Under the pieces are notes generated by a model. The model ran no database searches. It saw nothing but the letters and a program-made list of their open reading frames with translations, and was not told the origin of the DNA. A stretch of DNA of 64,000 nt from Isoetes taiwanensis. Its lineage: Eukaryota > Streptophyta > Lycopodiopsida > Isoetales > Isoetaceae. Positions 11,640 through 20,829 of the stretch are shown here, in pieces. Both the position numbers and the translations under genes were made by a program. Location of the stretch: assembly GCA_021234155.1 (NCBI GenBank), contig JAJEKV010000032.1:11722099-11786098 (forward strand). The letters are read 5' to 3'. The stretch's first letter is position 1. Every line of letters begins with the position of its first letter.

Positions 11640-13220
11640 TAGATTTTGGTGTTGGCCCACTAGAGGTAATGCCAATCAAAATTAACACAATTTCATACGA
11701 TGAACCAATGAAACCTAAAACTGAGAGGTCGATCCGTCAACATCCTGTGTTTGAGTATCAAACTGGGGCTCTGGTCGATGCTGTAGGAGTAACACGCTAG
11801 GATTACAGCTGATGAAGCTATTTCTGGAGGAACATTTGTAGCCAATGGCCAAGAACCAGCCAGTGACTCATGTTCATCCAAGAACCAATCTCATGGTCAA
11901 ACACCGCAATGGCAAGATCACGGTTCACTAGGATGATCCGCCAAGGTTAGGAGCTAATTTTCTTGTGGCCTTGTGGTGGAAAGTGCCCTCAATGCCCATC
12001 TACCGCCCGCCTTCAGGGCAATTGCCTTAGCAAAGAAGAGAACCCATGCGCTTGTGAAAGCCGACAGGAAGAATCGGGTAATATGGCATTTCAACCCCTG
12101 AACCATCGGATGGGTTGAAGAGGCCAACTTCGGACTCCAAGTTTGGGCAGCTCCTCCTCCATGGCAAAATCCTTCTTCCGAAAGCATACCGACTCTCATC
12201 ACATAAATCCTCCATGGTTGGGTCGTCTTCCAGCTTGACGACGAGGTCGTTGATGTTGGGCACATGTGGCCCCGTGAGTTCGAAAGCCGATTCGTGAACT
12301 GAAGATGGGGTACCCTCAATCATTAATCGGGCGCAAGGACAAGAGTAATGCCGATAGGCTCAACATCAAGAGGTTGATAGTTGAGCACCCTGATGTATCT
12401 CTCGGGCGATAATTAGGGCGAGAGTAATCAATGAAATCATGTCGACCTCGACAATATTCGCCAGCTCATAAAGAAGGTGAGCGGTCCCTCGCTTACCCTT
12501 ATTTGCGATATGTCGATCGCCCATTGAATGTCGCCGCCAGGCAAGTAATCGATCCCCAACCTTGATGGTAGCAAGTTTAACTCAATCCCACCATTGCTTG
12601 GCCCTTACTACGAGGTAAAGGCCTCTCTTTAGCTAACTCCTTCCATCGTCTAAATCAGCAAAGTTTATCCGCTTTCGTCCTCCTCTCAACTGGAGGAAGT
12701 GGGGCCTTAGCTTGCTCTAAAGCGGTGTCGCACACCATCTACATACCCCGCCCATAATAAGAGCAAGGGCAACCGGGCTTCAAAGTATAGCCCATTAGAG
12801 CCACAATCGATAATGGGAGCGTGCTTAGCACGCGTCGATGATGCCCTTGAGGATGTCATATTTGTGGCGATCATCTCCCAACATATGCTCCACAATATCT
12901 CCGTGGAGATAAGGTTGGGGCGGTTCCCCAAAGAATTCCGCCGTGCAATATTTCCTCTTCATAGAACTCTACAAAGGTCGTGATAGTCGTGGGGGCCAAG
13001 ATATTGTCGATGAGGTCGATCAAACTCGCAACATAGGATCCAAGAGAGGGTAAGGAACACGGGGATCCATTGCCTCCCATGTACCATGCTAGTCGGCCCG
13101 GTAGTCCATCACCGCAGTGGAAGATGGGAGGAAGAAGGAAACAGGGTAAGAAACGATGAAACCCTAAAAATGAATCTGAGTATTTAACTTGCTGGGCACG
13201 GCGTTCGAGGCGCCAGCTCA
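11640..13220 (-). pseudogene. Unrecognised captured coding sequence in LTR element
   Basis: Minus-strand coding-like blocks in shifting frames downstream of the A-rich tract: FFGEPPQPYLHGDIVEHMLG (about 12,870-12,930), LLYELANIVEVDMISLITLA (about 12,410-12,480) and PNINDLVVKLEDDPTMEDLC (about 12,200-12,270). The first part (TTTTTAGGGTTTCATCG...) looks like a plant 5'UTR leading to an ATG near 13,110. Copy 2 keeps the same blocks with other frame breaks. No domain was recognised. It could be a second captured host transcript. Confidence 0.35.
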
Positions 13221-13225
13221 TCATT

Positions 13226-13276
13226 TCTTTTTTTTTTTTTTTTCAGTTATTATTATTTTTATTTTTTTTTTTTTTT
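13226..13276 (-). other. A-rich tract after the H3-like ORF (possible retro-captured poly(A))
   Basis: On the minus strand, two runs of about 18 and 16 A separated by a short A/T-rich spacer. They follow about 110 bp of AT-rich, 3'UTR-like sequence downstream of the H3-fold ORF. This order (ORF, UTR, A tract) is what a reverse-transcribed, captured mRNA would leave. A simple low-complexity tract is the alternative. Confidence 0.5.
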
Positions 13277-13384
13277 AATTGTAGGAAAATTCACAATTCA
13301 CAATAAGAAGTCAAACAGTTTTATATTAATATATATACCGATTTACATAGATACAAAATTGTGATGTACATAATTATGACCGTT

Positions 13385-13705
13385 CCCCACCGGATCCGGG
13401 CAGGCTTGTAGGTCTTTTGTCATGATGGTTACTCGCTTGGCATGGATGCTTTATAGGTTTGCATCGCCAAAGAGGGCCACCAAATAAGCCTCGGCCGCCT
13501 CCTGAAGTGCTAGGATGGCATGAGTTTGAAAACGAAGGTCCGTCTTAAATTCTTGGGCAATTTCTCGGACCAAACGCTGGAAAGGAAGTTTTAAGAACGA
13601 GGCTTCGATTGATTTTGGTACTTCCTTATCTCTCGGTGCCACGGTATTGAGCTTGTAACGATGCCTCCTCCTAGGTTGGGGTGCAGCTCGGGTAGAGTTT
13701 TCCCC
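13385..13705 (-). pseudogene. Histone H3-fold ORF inside LTR element (copy 1)
   Basis: On the minus strand the sequence reads RRRHRYK, then (one frame change) the block [20 protein letters not shown], then [20 protein letters not shown] and IHAKRVTIMTKDL. These are the alpha-N helix, alpha-1, loop 1 and alpha-2/alpha-3 of histone H3. [16 protein letters not shown] is closest to plant H3.3-type sequences. Loop 1 has canonical length, unlike typical plant CENH3. A stop (TAA) replaces the Cys codon after DANL in this copy, whereas copy 2 reads CAIHA there. The C-terminal LARRIRGERA of H3 is absent. Upstream, the same strand encodes an Arg/Lys/Glu-rich stretch (about 13,700-13,960) instead of the normal H3 tail. 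Confidence 0.82.
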
Positions 13706-13964
13706 CCGTCATTCGGGGATGCCGGGCTTTACGGATGATATTATCCGCCGGTTGTCCCCCTCGCGTACCTTGGCGATTCCTCCCGAGCTCTAAGCTGGTC
13801 CTTATCTTGAGCACGGATCTTTGGGGTGTTTTCTTTTGTCTTGGCGAGGAACCGCGGCTCCTCTGCGGTGGTTGCTCTTGCCGATGCCTTTCTTCCTCTT
13901 CCTTCCTCGATTCGCTCCATCCACGGCCGGTTGCCTCTCTTGCTCTCTGCTCGCCCGTCCGCAT
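13671..13964 (-). pseudogene. Basic/acidic N-terminal extension of the H3-fold ORF
   Basis: A 97-codon frame rich in Arg, Glu, Gln and Ser (REATGRGWSESRKEEEERHR, then PRQKKTPQRS) that runs towards the H3-fold block. The canonical ARTKQTARKSTGG tail is not present. The matching region of copy 2 (25,822-26,019) keeps RREATG... and KEEEERHRK with differing frames. It may be the tail of a divergent H3 variant or part of an unrelated ORF; the frameshifts prevent a choice. Confidence 0.4.
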
Positions 13965-14219
13965 TCTTTTCAGATTTTGCTCTTGTTCTACACGGCCGCT
14001 GATGGATAGTATCCTCCGCGAAGCTTGGCGGCCTCCTCAGTCAAGCTGTGTTGCCTTACGTGCTTGGCCGGGTGTGGCTTGCTCCTCTGCTTGCTTCTCT
14101 TTGGCTATTCTCGATCTCGTTCTTCTTGTAAGCTCTATGAAATGCGTGGGGATTGGCTTGCATGTCTCGTTCAACAGCCATTTGAAGTGATCATGAAATC
14201 GAGGGTGATCCTTCCCAAA

Positions 14220-14515
14220 GGATCAATGATTGGTCTCCTCTTCATATGAGAGCGATGGAAGAGTATAGGCTCCCCATCAAAGAGGCACATGCCGTTTCCT
14301 AGGTAGCGGTATCCTCAAGCAGGATCATCCAATGCCAACCACTGCAGATCCGCCTCTTGGGCCATTTGCAAACCGTTACGGGGCTGCGTTTGTAAGGCCT
14401 CCTCCTCTCGCTTGGTCATCCCTTGCTGGCGGGGGAAGAAGCGGGCATACTGACGGGCGCCATCTTCTGTTCCCACAATCATGCGGTCTCCGAATAGCGT
14501 TGAGCTTGAACACAA
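14220..14515 (-). pseudogene. Unrecognised ORFs of LTR element 5' interior
   Basis: Frame 14,315-14,515 gives a Gln/Glu/Arg-rich, helix-prone stretch (TKREEEALQTQPRNGLQMAQ) ending at a TGA that copy 2 shares. The next frame starts MCLFDGEPILFHRSHMKRRP (from about 14,292). Both copies keep these sequences well. They may be a residual gag-like region, but no zinc knuckle or gag signature is present. Confidence 0.3.
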
Positions 14516-14929
14516 AGCTCATTATAGCAAAAGAGCGGGTATGGGATTACGACCCCCCGTGAAGCGCTTCCTGGAAATACTCCGGTATTTCTTCGGTCTT
14601 AAACCGCCGCGGCGGGTCACCGTTGTGGCAGCAATTCAGCCATTATAAGCTCTATAGGGTTTTAGAATAGCGAGGCTTACAGCGTATAAACTTGCTTGGG
14701 TGTCTCCATCCTTATAGAGTAGGCGCTAGGTGGGGCCGGGCGCTTTGGGGAGAAAGGTAAGGGGCCGAGGTTTGATATGGCGTAGGGAAGCTTCTAGCTC
14801 CGTGGCTATGGCGGCCAGGCGGAGCTCAAAAGGGCGCTAGGTGTTTAAGAAAAGTGAAAGAAAAAGTCACTTTTAAAATTTTAACCCTAAAAAACTTTTT
14901 ATGAAAAAAAATGACGGGGCGCGCTTTTC

Positions 14930-15110
14930 GAGGTGGCGGGCACCCCCTACCTCGACGTCGCCACGGGCGCCAGCGGCGTCCGGGTACCCCCTGCCCGCCA
15001 CTTAGGGTTAGGGTTTTTTTTTCGACGGTGGCGGGCACCCCTACCCCGAGGTTTCTACTGGGCCAAGAACACGGGTACCCCCGCGCCACTTAGGGTTAGG
15101 GTTGGGTACC
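14930..15110. repeat. GC-rich local repeat with TTAGGGTTAGGG pairs
   Basis: Two imperfect units of about 80-90 bp (GGTGGCGGGCACCCC...CACTTAGGGTTAGGGTT). Each ends in two telomere-like hexamers. It lies in the leader of the LTR element; copy 2 has a shorter version at about 26,975-27,085. Confidence 0.7.
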
Positions 15111-15272
15111 GGGTACACCCCTCTCAATTACAATTAGACCACACTAAAGCAAGCATGACGGCATCCATTACACCACCCAAAAACTCGTACTACTCCAAAA
15201 TCCTCGCTCTCTAGCTAACGATCTATCGAGTTAGTATGTGGCCAGTGCAATAGTTTGGCTTCCCAGAACCAT

Positions 15273-15284
15273 GCTCTGATACCA
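15273..15284 (-). other. Primer-binding site (initiator-Met tRNA)
   Basis: The minus strand reads TGGTATCAGAGC, the standard plant PBS, 2 bp inside the 5' LTR edge. This fixes the element's orientation as minus. Confidence 0.93.
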
Positions 15285-15286
15285 CC

Positions 15287-16893
15287 GCGGACGCCAACAA
15301 CATATACGACTTCTGACGATACATACGGGACTTTCCCCCCATGGCGACCAACAACTCGCCATGAGCGTGGCCCTCCGTCTATTTCGGCCATCTATAATCA
15401 CGATGCGGGAAGAAGGGACGGGGGTCATTCGCCCACGCTTTCAATGGGGCTCCTATGTCGCGGAAGCGTGAATACAAGGGTTAGCACACAGCATAAATCA
15501 CATATAAATAACCACCACGAAGGGTGGCATGTCCATCCAAATACCAACGGCAAAGAATATGCATCTAAACCTAAGAAAACACCCCAAACCCATGGTTCTA
15601 CCCCGGTTCAGACTCCAGTGAGGATCGACTGACGGCTAGGCCTCAAGAGGTCGGCAGACGGAATCTTGACATGGCGCTGGCTGGCATAGAACATTGGCTA
15701 GGGTTGTCCACTCCATCCGCCCCTCCCCGTGCACACTTTGGTGATGGGTCAATTCACGCTTATGGCGCCGCTATAGCTCTCAGGAGACGCAGTTCGAGGC
15801 ATCACCCCGCTGAGCCTACTCCAGGTTCATGAAGCCCCGGTCCGATGAGGGTGTCGAAGCGCCCCTTCCGTAATCCAAAGGTTTCCGTGGGCCGAGCTAG
15901 AGAATACGTGCGCATCACCCCCTGATCCGGCATCTGAGCTTACTCGCCCTAAATCTACTCAAAGTGCAAGGTGCCCCATACGGGTCACACCTTCCCACCT
16001 GTGGGAGTGTCGGACCCATACCCGCCCCTACGTGGTGGGCCATCGTGTCTAGCTCGCTATAGGAGTCCCAGGAGCCTTTTATGTTCGGGCAAGACCCCAC
16101 CTCCACTTCACCACTGTGTTCCTTGTCTGGTGCTAAGCCAGTACCATAGCATCTATGACCCGGTGGGTTCTTGTGCACAGGCCGCAATATTGGGATAATG
16201 GGGTATTTTATCTAGGAGCCTACTACAATATATGGGCTCAGAGGTCTCTACCCTCCCGTAATCCCCCATCTCGGGAGTGCTAACTAAGCAAAGAACTATC
16301 AATTCATCCTTTGAGAGCAAAACCCGAATCAAAATATAAAGAGAACTTACCTTTTCAACCAAGGGTTAGTTCTGAATAAAAGCACAGAGAAACATACAAG
16401 ACAACACACAAGTGCCCAAAAAGGGCTACCCTAGAATATCGACCTATACTAGCCACCCACCAGTATTCCCTCGCCGACCGTTATCGTTTGGTGCCTCCAT
16501 CCTTCAAACTCGATGCTCACCGATCACACACAGGTGCAAGTACTTGGGCAAGGTGGCGCTCAGCTCAATCCCAAGGTAGGCGCTCAGCTCAGGTCGATTA
16601 TGGTGGATACGGGGGTGGTGATCCACCTTATGGGTCCAAAATAGCATTCACCATGCTGGCCAACCAGGTTTGGCCAGGTGGCGCATTTCCAAAGGATAAT
16701 TAGTTTAATTATCCTTTATAAATAATGATCCCTTAAATGTAGGTTATTATCTTTAACAATTAAATTAGCATAGCTAATTTAATCCTTTTTAAGTCAACCC
16801 CCTAGGTTACCATGCCCCATGGTAGCGTATCTATACCTGGGTGACGTGTCAACATATTTATACGTATACCGTATAAATACTTGGAACGTCACA
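15287..16893 (-). repeat. 5' LTR of copy 1
   Basis: About 1.6-kb direct repeat of 9,622-11,240. The outer end is TGTGACGTTCC on the minus strand. The inner end is degraded (GCGGACGCC where the other LTR has TGTGACGCT). Confidence 0.88.
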
Positions 16894-17638
16894 TAAATGA
16901 TTATCATTGTATGTTCTTTGTTGATATTCCCTAATAGTTGTTTTGATCTTTTTGTCCCTTGGAGCTTTAATCCTTTCTGCTAACATAGCTGGACATAAAT
17001 TAATCTCCCCCATGGCCCAGGGGTCTCACCTAGGCATATGGGGATACCTCATCTGCACAAGGGGTCACTTTAAAACCCCTCAGATACAACTTTTAGAGGT
17101 GAAAACCCCTACATAATAGATGGGAAAAGCCAATTTCCATGCCCCTTCTGTAGATGTACTTACGGACTATCTTAATTTTTACATACCCCTACCCGATCTG
17201 GTACTCGAGTTTGTGCACCATAGCCTTATTTAGAGAAAAAATGGTGTTTAGAGAAGGAAAGAAAATTCATTATGTTTTTAATAGACATTTCTTGCATCTA
17301 TCTCTTACATTGCGCGTAATGCATATGGCATATTGAAAAGAATGCTTGGAATGTTTGGAAAGAATGTTAGGATTTAGGAATGCACATAATGCATATGGCA
17401 TATTGGGCATATTACAGTTAAAAGCCCAAAAATCTATTATTGCATGGCTTGGGTTTTGAGGCCCAAAATCTGCATGCACATAATGGCCTCATAATGCCTT
17501 GATTGGATGCTCCTATGGTCCCAAATCTTCTATCTGGTTCTTCATCTTCTCTTCCCACTTTGGCGTTCTTCATCCATCTTCTAGTTCTTCATCCAATTTT
17601 TCGATCTTCCATCCATTCTTCATTCGCTTTCTTCCAGT

Positions 17639-17794
17639 ATGGTGAGGATCAAGTATACGGCCAGGAAGCCCCTGGATGAATCATCCGGGCATGCAAATGA
17701 ACTTTGTGGCAAAGTTTTCTTGCTTGGAGGTGGAGCAATTGCGGAGACAAGGACCAGCAGTGGGTTGATCGCGTTAGTCTTGCTGATGAGATAG
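17639..17794 (+). CDS. Small ORF with H3-tail-like N-terminus (unit 1)
   Basis: A 51-codon ORF beginning MVRIKYTARKPLDESSG. Residues 1-10 match the histone H3 tail pattern MxRxKxTARK, including the positions of K4, R8 and K9; the rest does not resemble H3. The frame stops at TAG but stays open after it (DDSKLNHGGVIIEDWMIWNH), so the original protein may have been longer. The second unit has the same ORF at 29,626-29,781 with three substitutions (A-T, R-K and S-N), so the reading frame is conserved. Upstream is a pyrimidine-rich CTTCATC-repeat leader that looks like a plant 5'UTR. Several plant proteins of unknown role begin in this way, so function cannot be assigned. Confidence 0.45.
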   Translation: MVRIKYTARKPLDESSGHANELCGKVFLLGGGAIAETRTSSGLIALVLLMR

Positions 17795-18282
17795 GATGAT
17801 AGCAAGTTGAACCATGGTGGTGTCATTATTGAAGATTGGATGATTTGGAATCACATGTTGTGCAGTGAGGGCACCATATTTGATGGACGAAATATTCACA
17901 AGTATACCAATGTAAGAAACACTTAGATAATAAAATTCCAGGCTAGCAACTACTTAGAGAAATATTTTTCCATTCAAAGCGTAGCATATATGTCTTAAAC
18001 GTCTTCCATCATCTTGACTTGTAGCACAATACGCATATATGAGTATGTATACTCGTGTATTGCAGAATAAGCATTTTTTAGGTTGTGAAGAATTTGTTAA
18101 TTTTCTTCAATTGGCAGATATAAATTGTGGGCCTAAAACGAACATTACTTTTTAAGGCATGGAAAGGTTACGTTGATACTAAGGATTAAATCAAGAAATG
18201 CTTGCCGCATAAAGATCATTGCACCTTCCATAAAGGGAAAATAATCCGGGTAGGCCCTCCTCAAATTCTTATACATTACACC

Positions 18283-18910
18283 CTAGCCTAAGATGGAACA
18301 TGACGCAAAATAACCGTGCAATATAGAGAACTTGACCACCTCCTTAAACACGGGGTCTCTCAATAGAGTTCTAAACTGGCACAAACTTTCTTTTGTAGTG
18401 GTTGTATATTGCACTGAAGATGTCGTGCACCCATTTGCCCATGAAGAAGTGAGAAACTTATAGCTTTCATTACGATCGGTGCACATCATCTCTCAAGATT
18501 GAGACGTTGGACTTCGGGGAAGCACGGGAGGATAGGTTTTGTCGGTGTTGCCCGGGGTGCCATTGAAGATGAATGTCATGCCACCCGATCTACCCAAGAT
18601 TTGCCCATATTCGAAAGCCAGATGTTTGGTAGTTGTGCCTGACCGGCCCATTTGCATGAATTATTGAATATATGAATTTAATCGGGTGGGCTTGTTGGGG
18701 GTCATACCTCCATGAGGTTATGGATACACGGACTCAGTTGTGTCCTCCCGACATGATCAATTGTCCTATACAATTGTACAATTGTACCAAAGATACTTAT
18801 TCTTGGTAAGTTTTCCCCGAAAACCATTAGGGCATGGGTTTTTAATCTTGACAAGAATACGCCACGCTTCCTCATTTTGTTTGGGTCCCATAGGCCAATT
18901 GGTCTCCATG
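18283..18910 (-). pseudogene. Unrecognised minus-strand coding remnant (unit 1)
   Basis: Corresponds to the better frame 30,289-30,912 in unit 2. Here it is broken into a 68-codon piece (18,283-18,489, TTTTKESLCQFRTLLRDPVF) and out-of-frame remainder. No family is recognised. Confidence 0.4.
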
Positions 18911-20029
18911 GACGATAAAAACTCTATTTTATTCTATTCTAGTCTATCGCACCAAGTATCTTTGACACCCAATATCTTTTGCCCCCAGAGTCGGACAAAA
19001 GAAATGTCGAGGAGGCCTTGGTTGTGGCGATAAATTTCTTGTTTTATATAATTGAGATATGCAATATTAAACTTATCTTGTGTACGATGATCATGGACAT
19101 CGAAGCAGATGCTCTTTCTATGTGATGTCCTACCAATTTCAAAAGGTGCTTCTATATATTACTTTTAAATGGTAGGATTGGAAGCATGCATACTATGAAA
19201 TACATTTTATGTACAATATCAATTCCGCCCATTTCGTTTTCCTTGACATACATTATATTATTCACTTTGAAAGAAGCAATGTGCCGTGAAACATGAATGA
19301 TATAGACACGTGTACTATGGTCGTCTAAGTTCAGACCTGACACATATACCATGGTCGTCTAAGTAGAGACACACTTGACATCGGTCAATATCAAGTTGAA
19401 CAACAATTTGTATGGACATGAAACATAGTCACTATAGATTGATGTTTATATAGATTAATGTTTATATAATATATTATGCAATAGTTGAAGCATTGCATGA
19501 AGGTTGGACCCCCAAAAAAAAAAAAAAAAAGGCAAATAGTTATGGAGATGGGTCTGGTTTAACTAAGCCTCTATTTTGGCAAACATTATGTCAATGCCTC
19601 AAAGTGGGTGCCTTATTTCAAATGCGAAAACTTTAGCAAAAGAATTCCACAACTTGCTACACACACTGCTATCATTTCCTCTACCATTCCAAGTTTAGGG
19701 CCTTGATGACATTAGACCATATAGTTGTTGCCACATCTGTTTATAAAATGGGTTGAGGTAGTGCCTTTGGAATAAAAAGTGCCTTTACCACTGCTAGATT
19801 CCTGTATGAAGTATTTCTACCAGATTTGGTATTGCATATAATATCCTAACTAATAAAGGTACTACATTTGATAATGCGATTGTTGAATCTATAATTGAGA
19901 AATTGATAAGTAAATATATTAACAGTATTTCGTATCTACAAAAATAGAAGAGAATAGAATAGATTTTTATTGTCCACTTTTTTTGTTTCAAAAATGGTGA
20001 TTTGAATGTTATAAATACTGTTATAATGC

Positions 20030-20265
20030 TAACTTTGAAACTATGGCATGAGAGTGCACATGATAAAAACAGGCCAAATAGATGCTACAAATATAGAGAG
20101 AGACAAATTTAGTTGTGCTGGATGCCTCAAAGGCAAATGATGTAGATTGCCTAACCTAAGCAAGGAAAAGGAGCAAAAAAATGAATGAACTTGTTTATAG
20201 TGATTTGTGTGGGCCATTGAATATAAGGAGCATTCATGGAAAGAAGTATTTTAAAATTCTAAGGA
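20030..20265 (+). mobile_element. Ty1/copia pol remnant (unit 1)
   Basis: Plus strand: KLWHE (start of the GAG-pre-integrase HxxxGH region, with a deletion removing RLGH), CAGCLKGK (zinc-binding CxxC) and NELVYSDLCGPLNIRS, the integrase N-terminal block of copia elements. Stops and deletions mark it as dead. It joins LINE-like sequence at about 20,268. Confidence 0.75.
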
Positions 20266-20267
20266 TT

Positions 20268-20829
20268 GCCAGAGACACCAGAAGAAAACACTAAGCAGGT
20301 AATTGATGATTTTTTCCAAACAAAACTATTCCCTCGCATGAACCGCAGGAATTGAGGCCTTTAGAGTGGGGAAGAGTGGAAAAGTTACCAATGATTGTTA
20401 AGTTTGCATCAATTGCATTAAACAAAAGGGTCCTTCCATTTCAAAGAGAATGGACAAAGATGAAAGAACATGAGCGTAAGGCAAATGGGCATTTTTGAAG
20501 GCGAGATCTTGCTTACTAACCATAAGTATACTTCTAGATTAGAATAAGAATTTGTCACCTTGCTAACATCTTATATGGAATTACTTCTAGATTAGAATAA
20601 GAATTTGTCACCAAGCAACATGTATACGGAAATATCAAGGTTTTACCGGCTATTGTCTATAAGGCCGCAGCTTTTTCACACATCAGGATCTGGAGTACTT
20701 TTGGTAGAAACATGGGCACACGGCAAATATTCTGCCATAGATGGGTTGAGCAAATATATCGAACATCAAAGGAAAGACCCTCTTAGTTTAGGAAGAGGAG
20801 AAGGTGGACCGCATGCTATGCTAAGAGCA
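20268..20829 (+). mobile_element. L1-like LINE remnant cut by duplication junction (unit 1)
   Basis: Begins with degraded ORF1 C-terminal sequence (PMIVKFASIA) and continues into the start of an endonuclease domain (20,690-20,829), where the unit ends abruptly. The intact-order version is at 32,287-33,400. Confidence 0.7.

Larger units (their letters stand above)
9622..16893 (-). mobile_element. Non-autonomous LTR retrotransposon, copy 1 (7.27 kb)
   Basis: Bounded by TGTGACG at 9,622 and CGTCACA ending at 16,893 (7-bp terminal inverted repeats), with a perfect 5-bp target duplication TAAAT at 9,617-9,621 and 16,894-16,898. Two direct repeats of about 1.6 kb are the LTRs. A primer-binding site complementary to initiator-Met tRNA lies inside the right LTR, so the element reads on the minus strand. 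The 4-kb interior shows no protease, integrase, reverse transcriptase or RNase H motif; instead it carries an H3-fold ORF with an A-rich tract and several unrecognised coding stretches. That makes it a LARD-like non-autonomous element that would depend on a relative for enzymes. Its LTR is related to the solo LTR at 35,943-37,533. Confidence 0.88.
8780..20829. repeat. Tandem segmental duplication, unit 1 (about 12.05 kb)
   Basis: Starts at TTCCCTAGGATTCTCC and ends at ...GCTATGCTAAGAGCA. The same order of sequence recurs in 20,830-32,870: flank, LTR retrotransposon, H3-tail-like ORF, copia remnant, LINE ORF1 and endonuclease start. The unit 1/unit 2 junction joins the interior of a LINE endonuclease coding region to the unit start with at most 1 bp of microhomology. 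The LTR element and its TSD are at the same place in both units, so the duplication came after that insertion. Confidence 0.92.

Noticed and set aside
13385-13705. Calling the H3-fold ORF a centromeric histone (CENH3)
   Set aside because: The divergent N-terminal extension is suggestive, but loop 1 has canonical H3 length and the core is closest to plant H3.3-type sequence. Typical plant CENH3 has a longer, divergent loop 1. Left open as an H3-family fold.
13735-14190. A 151-codon plus-strand ORF in the LTR element
   Set aside because: Cys/Leu/Ser-rich composition is what the reverse complement of an Arg/Glu/Lys-rich frame gives. It is opposite the minus-strand coding region and is not kept intact in unit 2.
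15000-15110. An interstitial telomere
   Set aside because: Only two TTAGGG-like units occur at each place, and the plant repeat is normally TTTAGGG in long arrays. It is part of a local GC-rich repeat.
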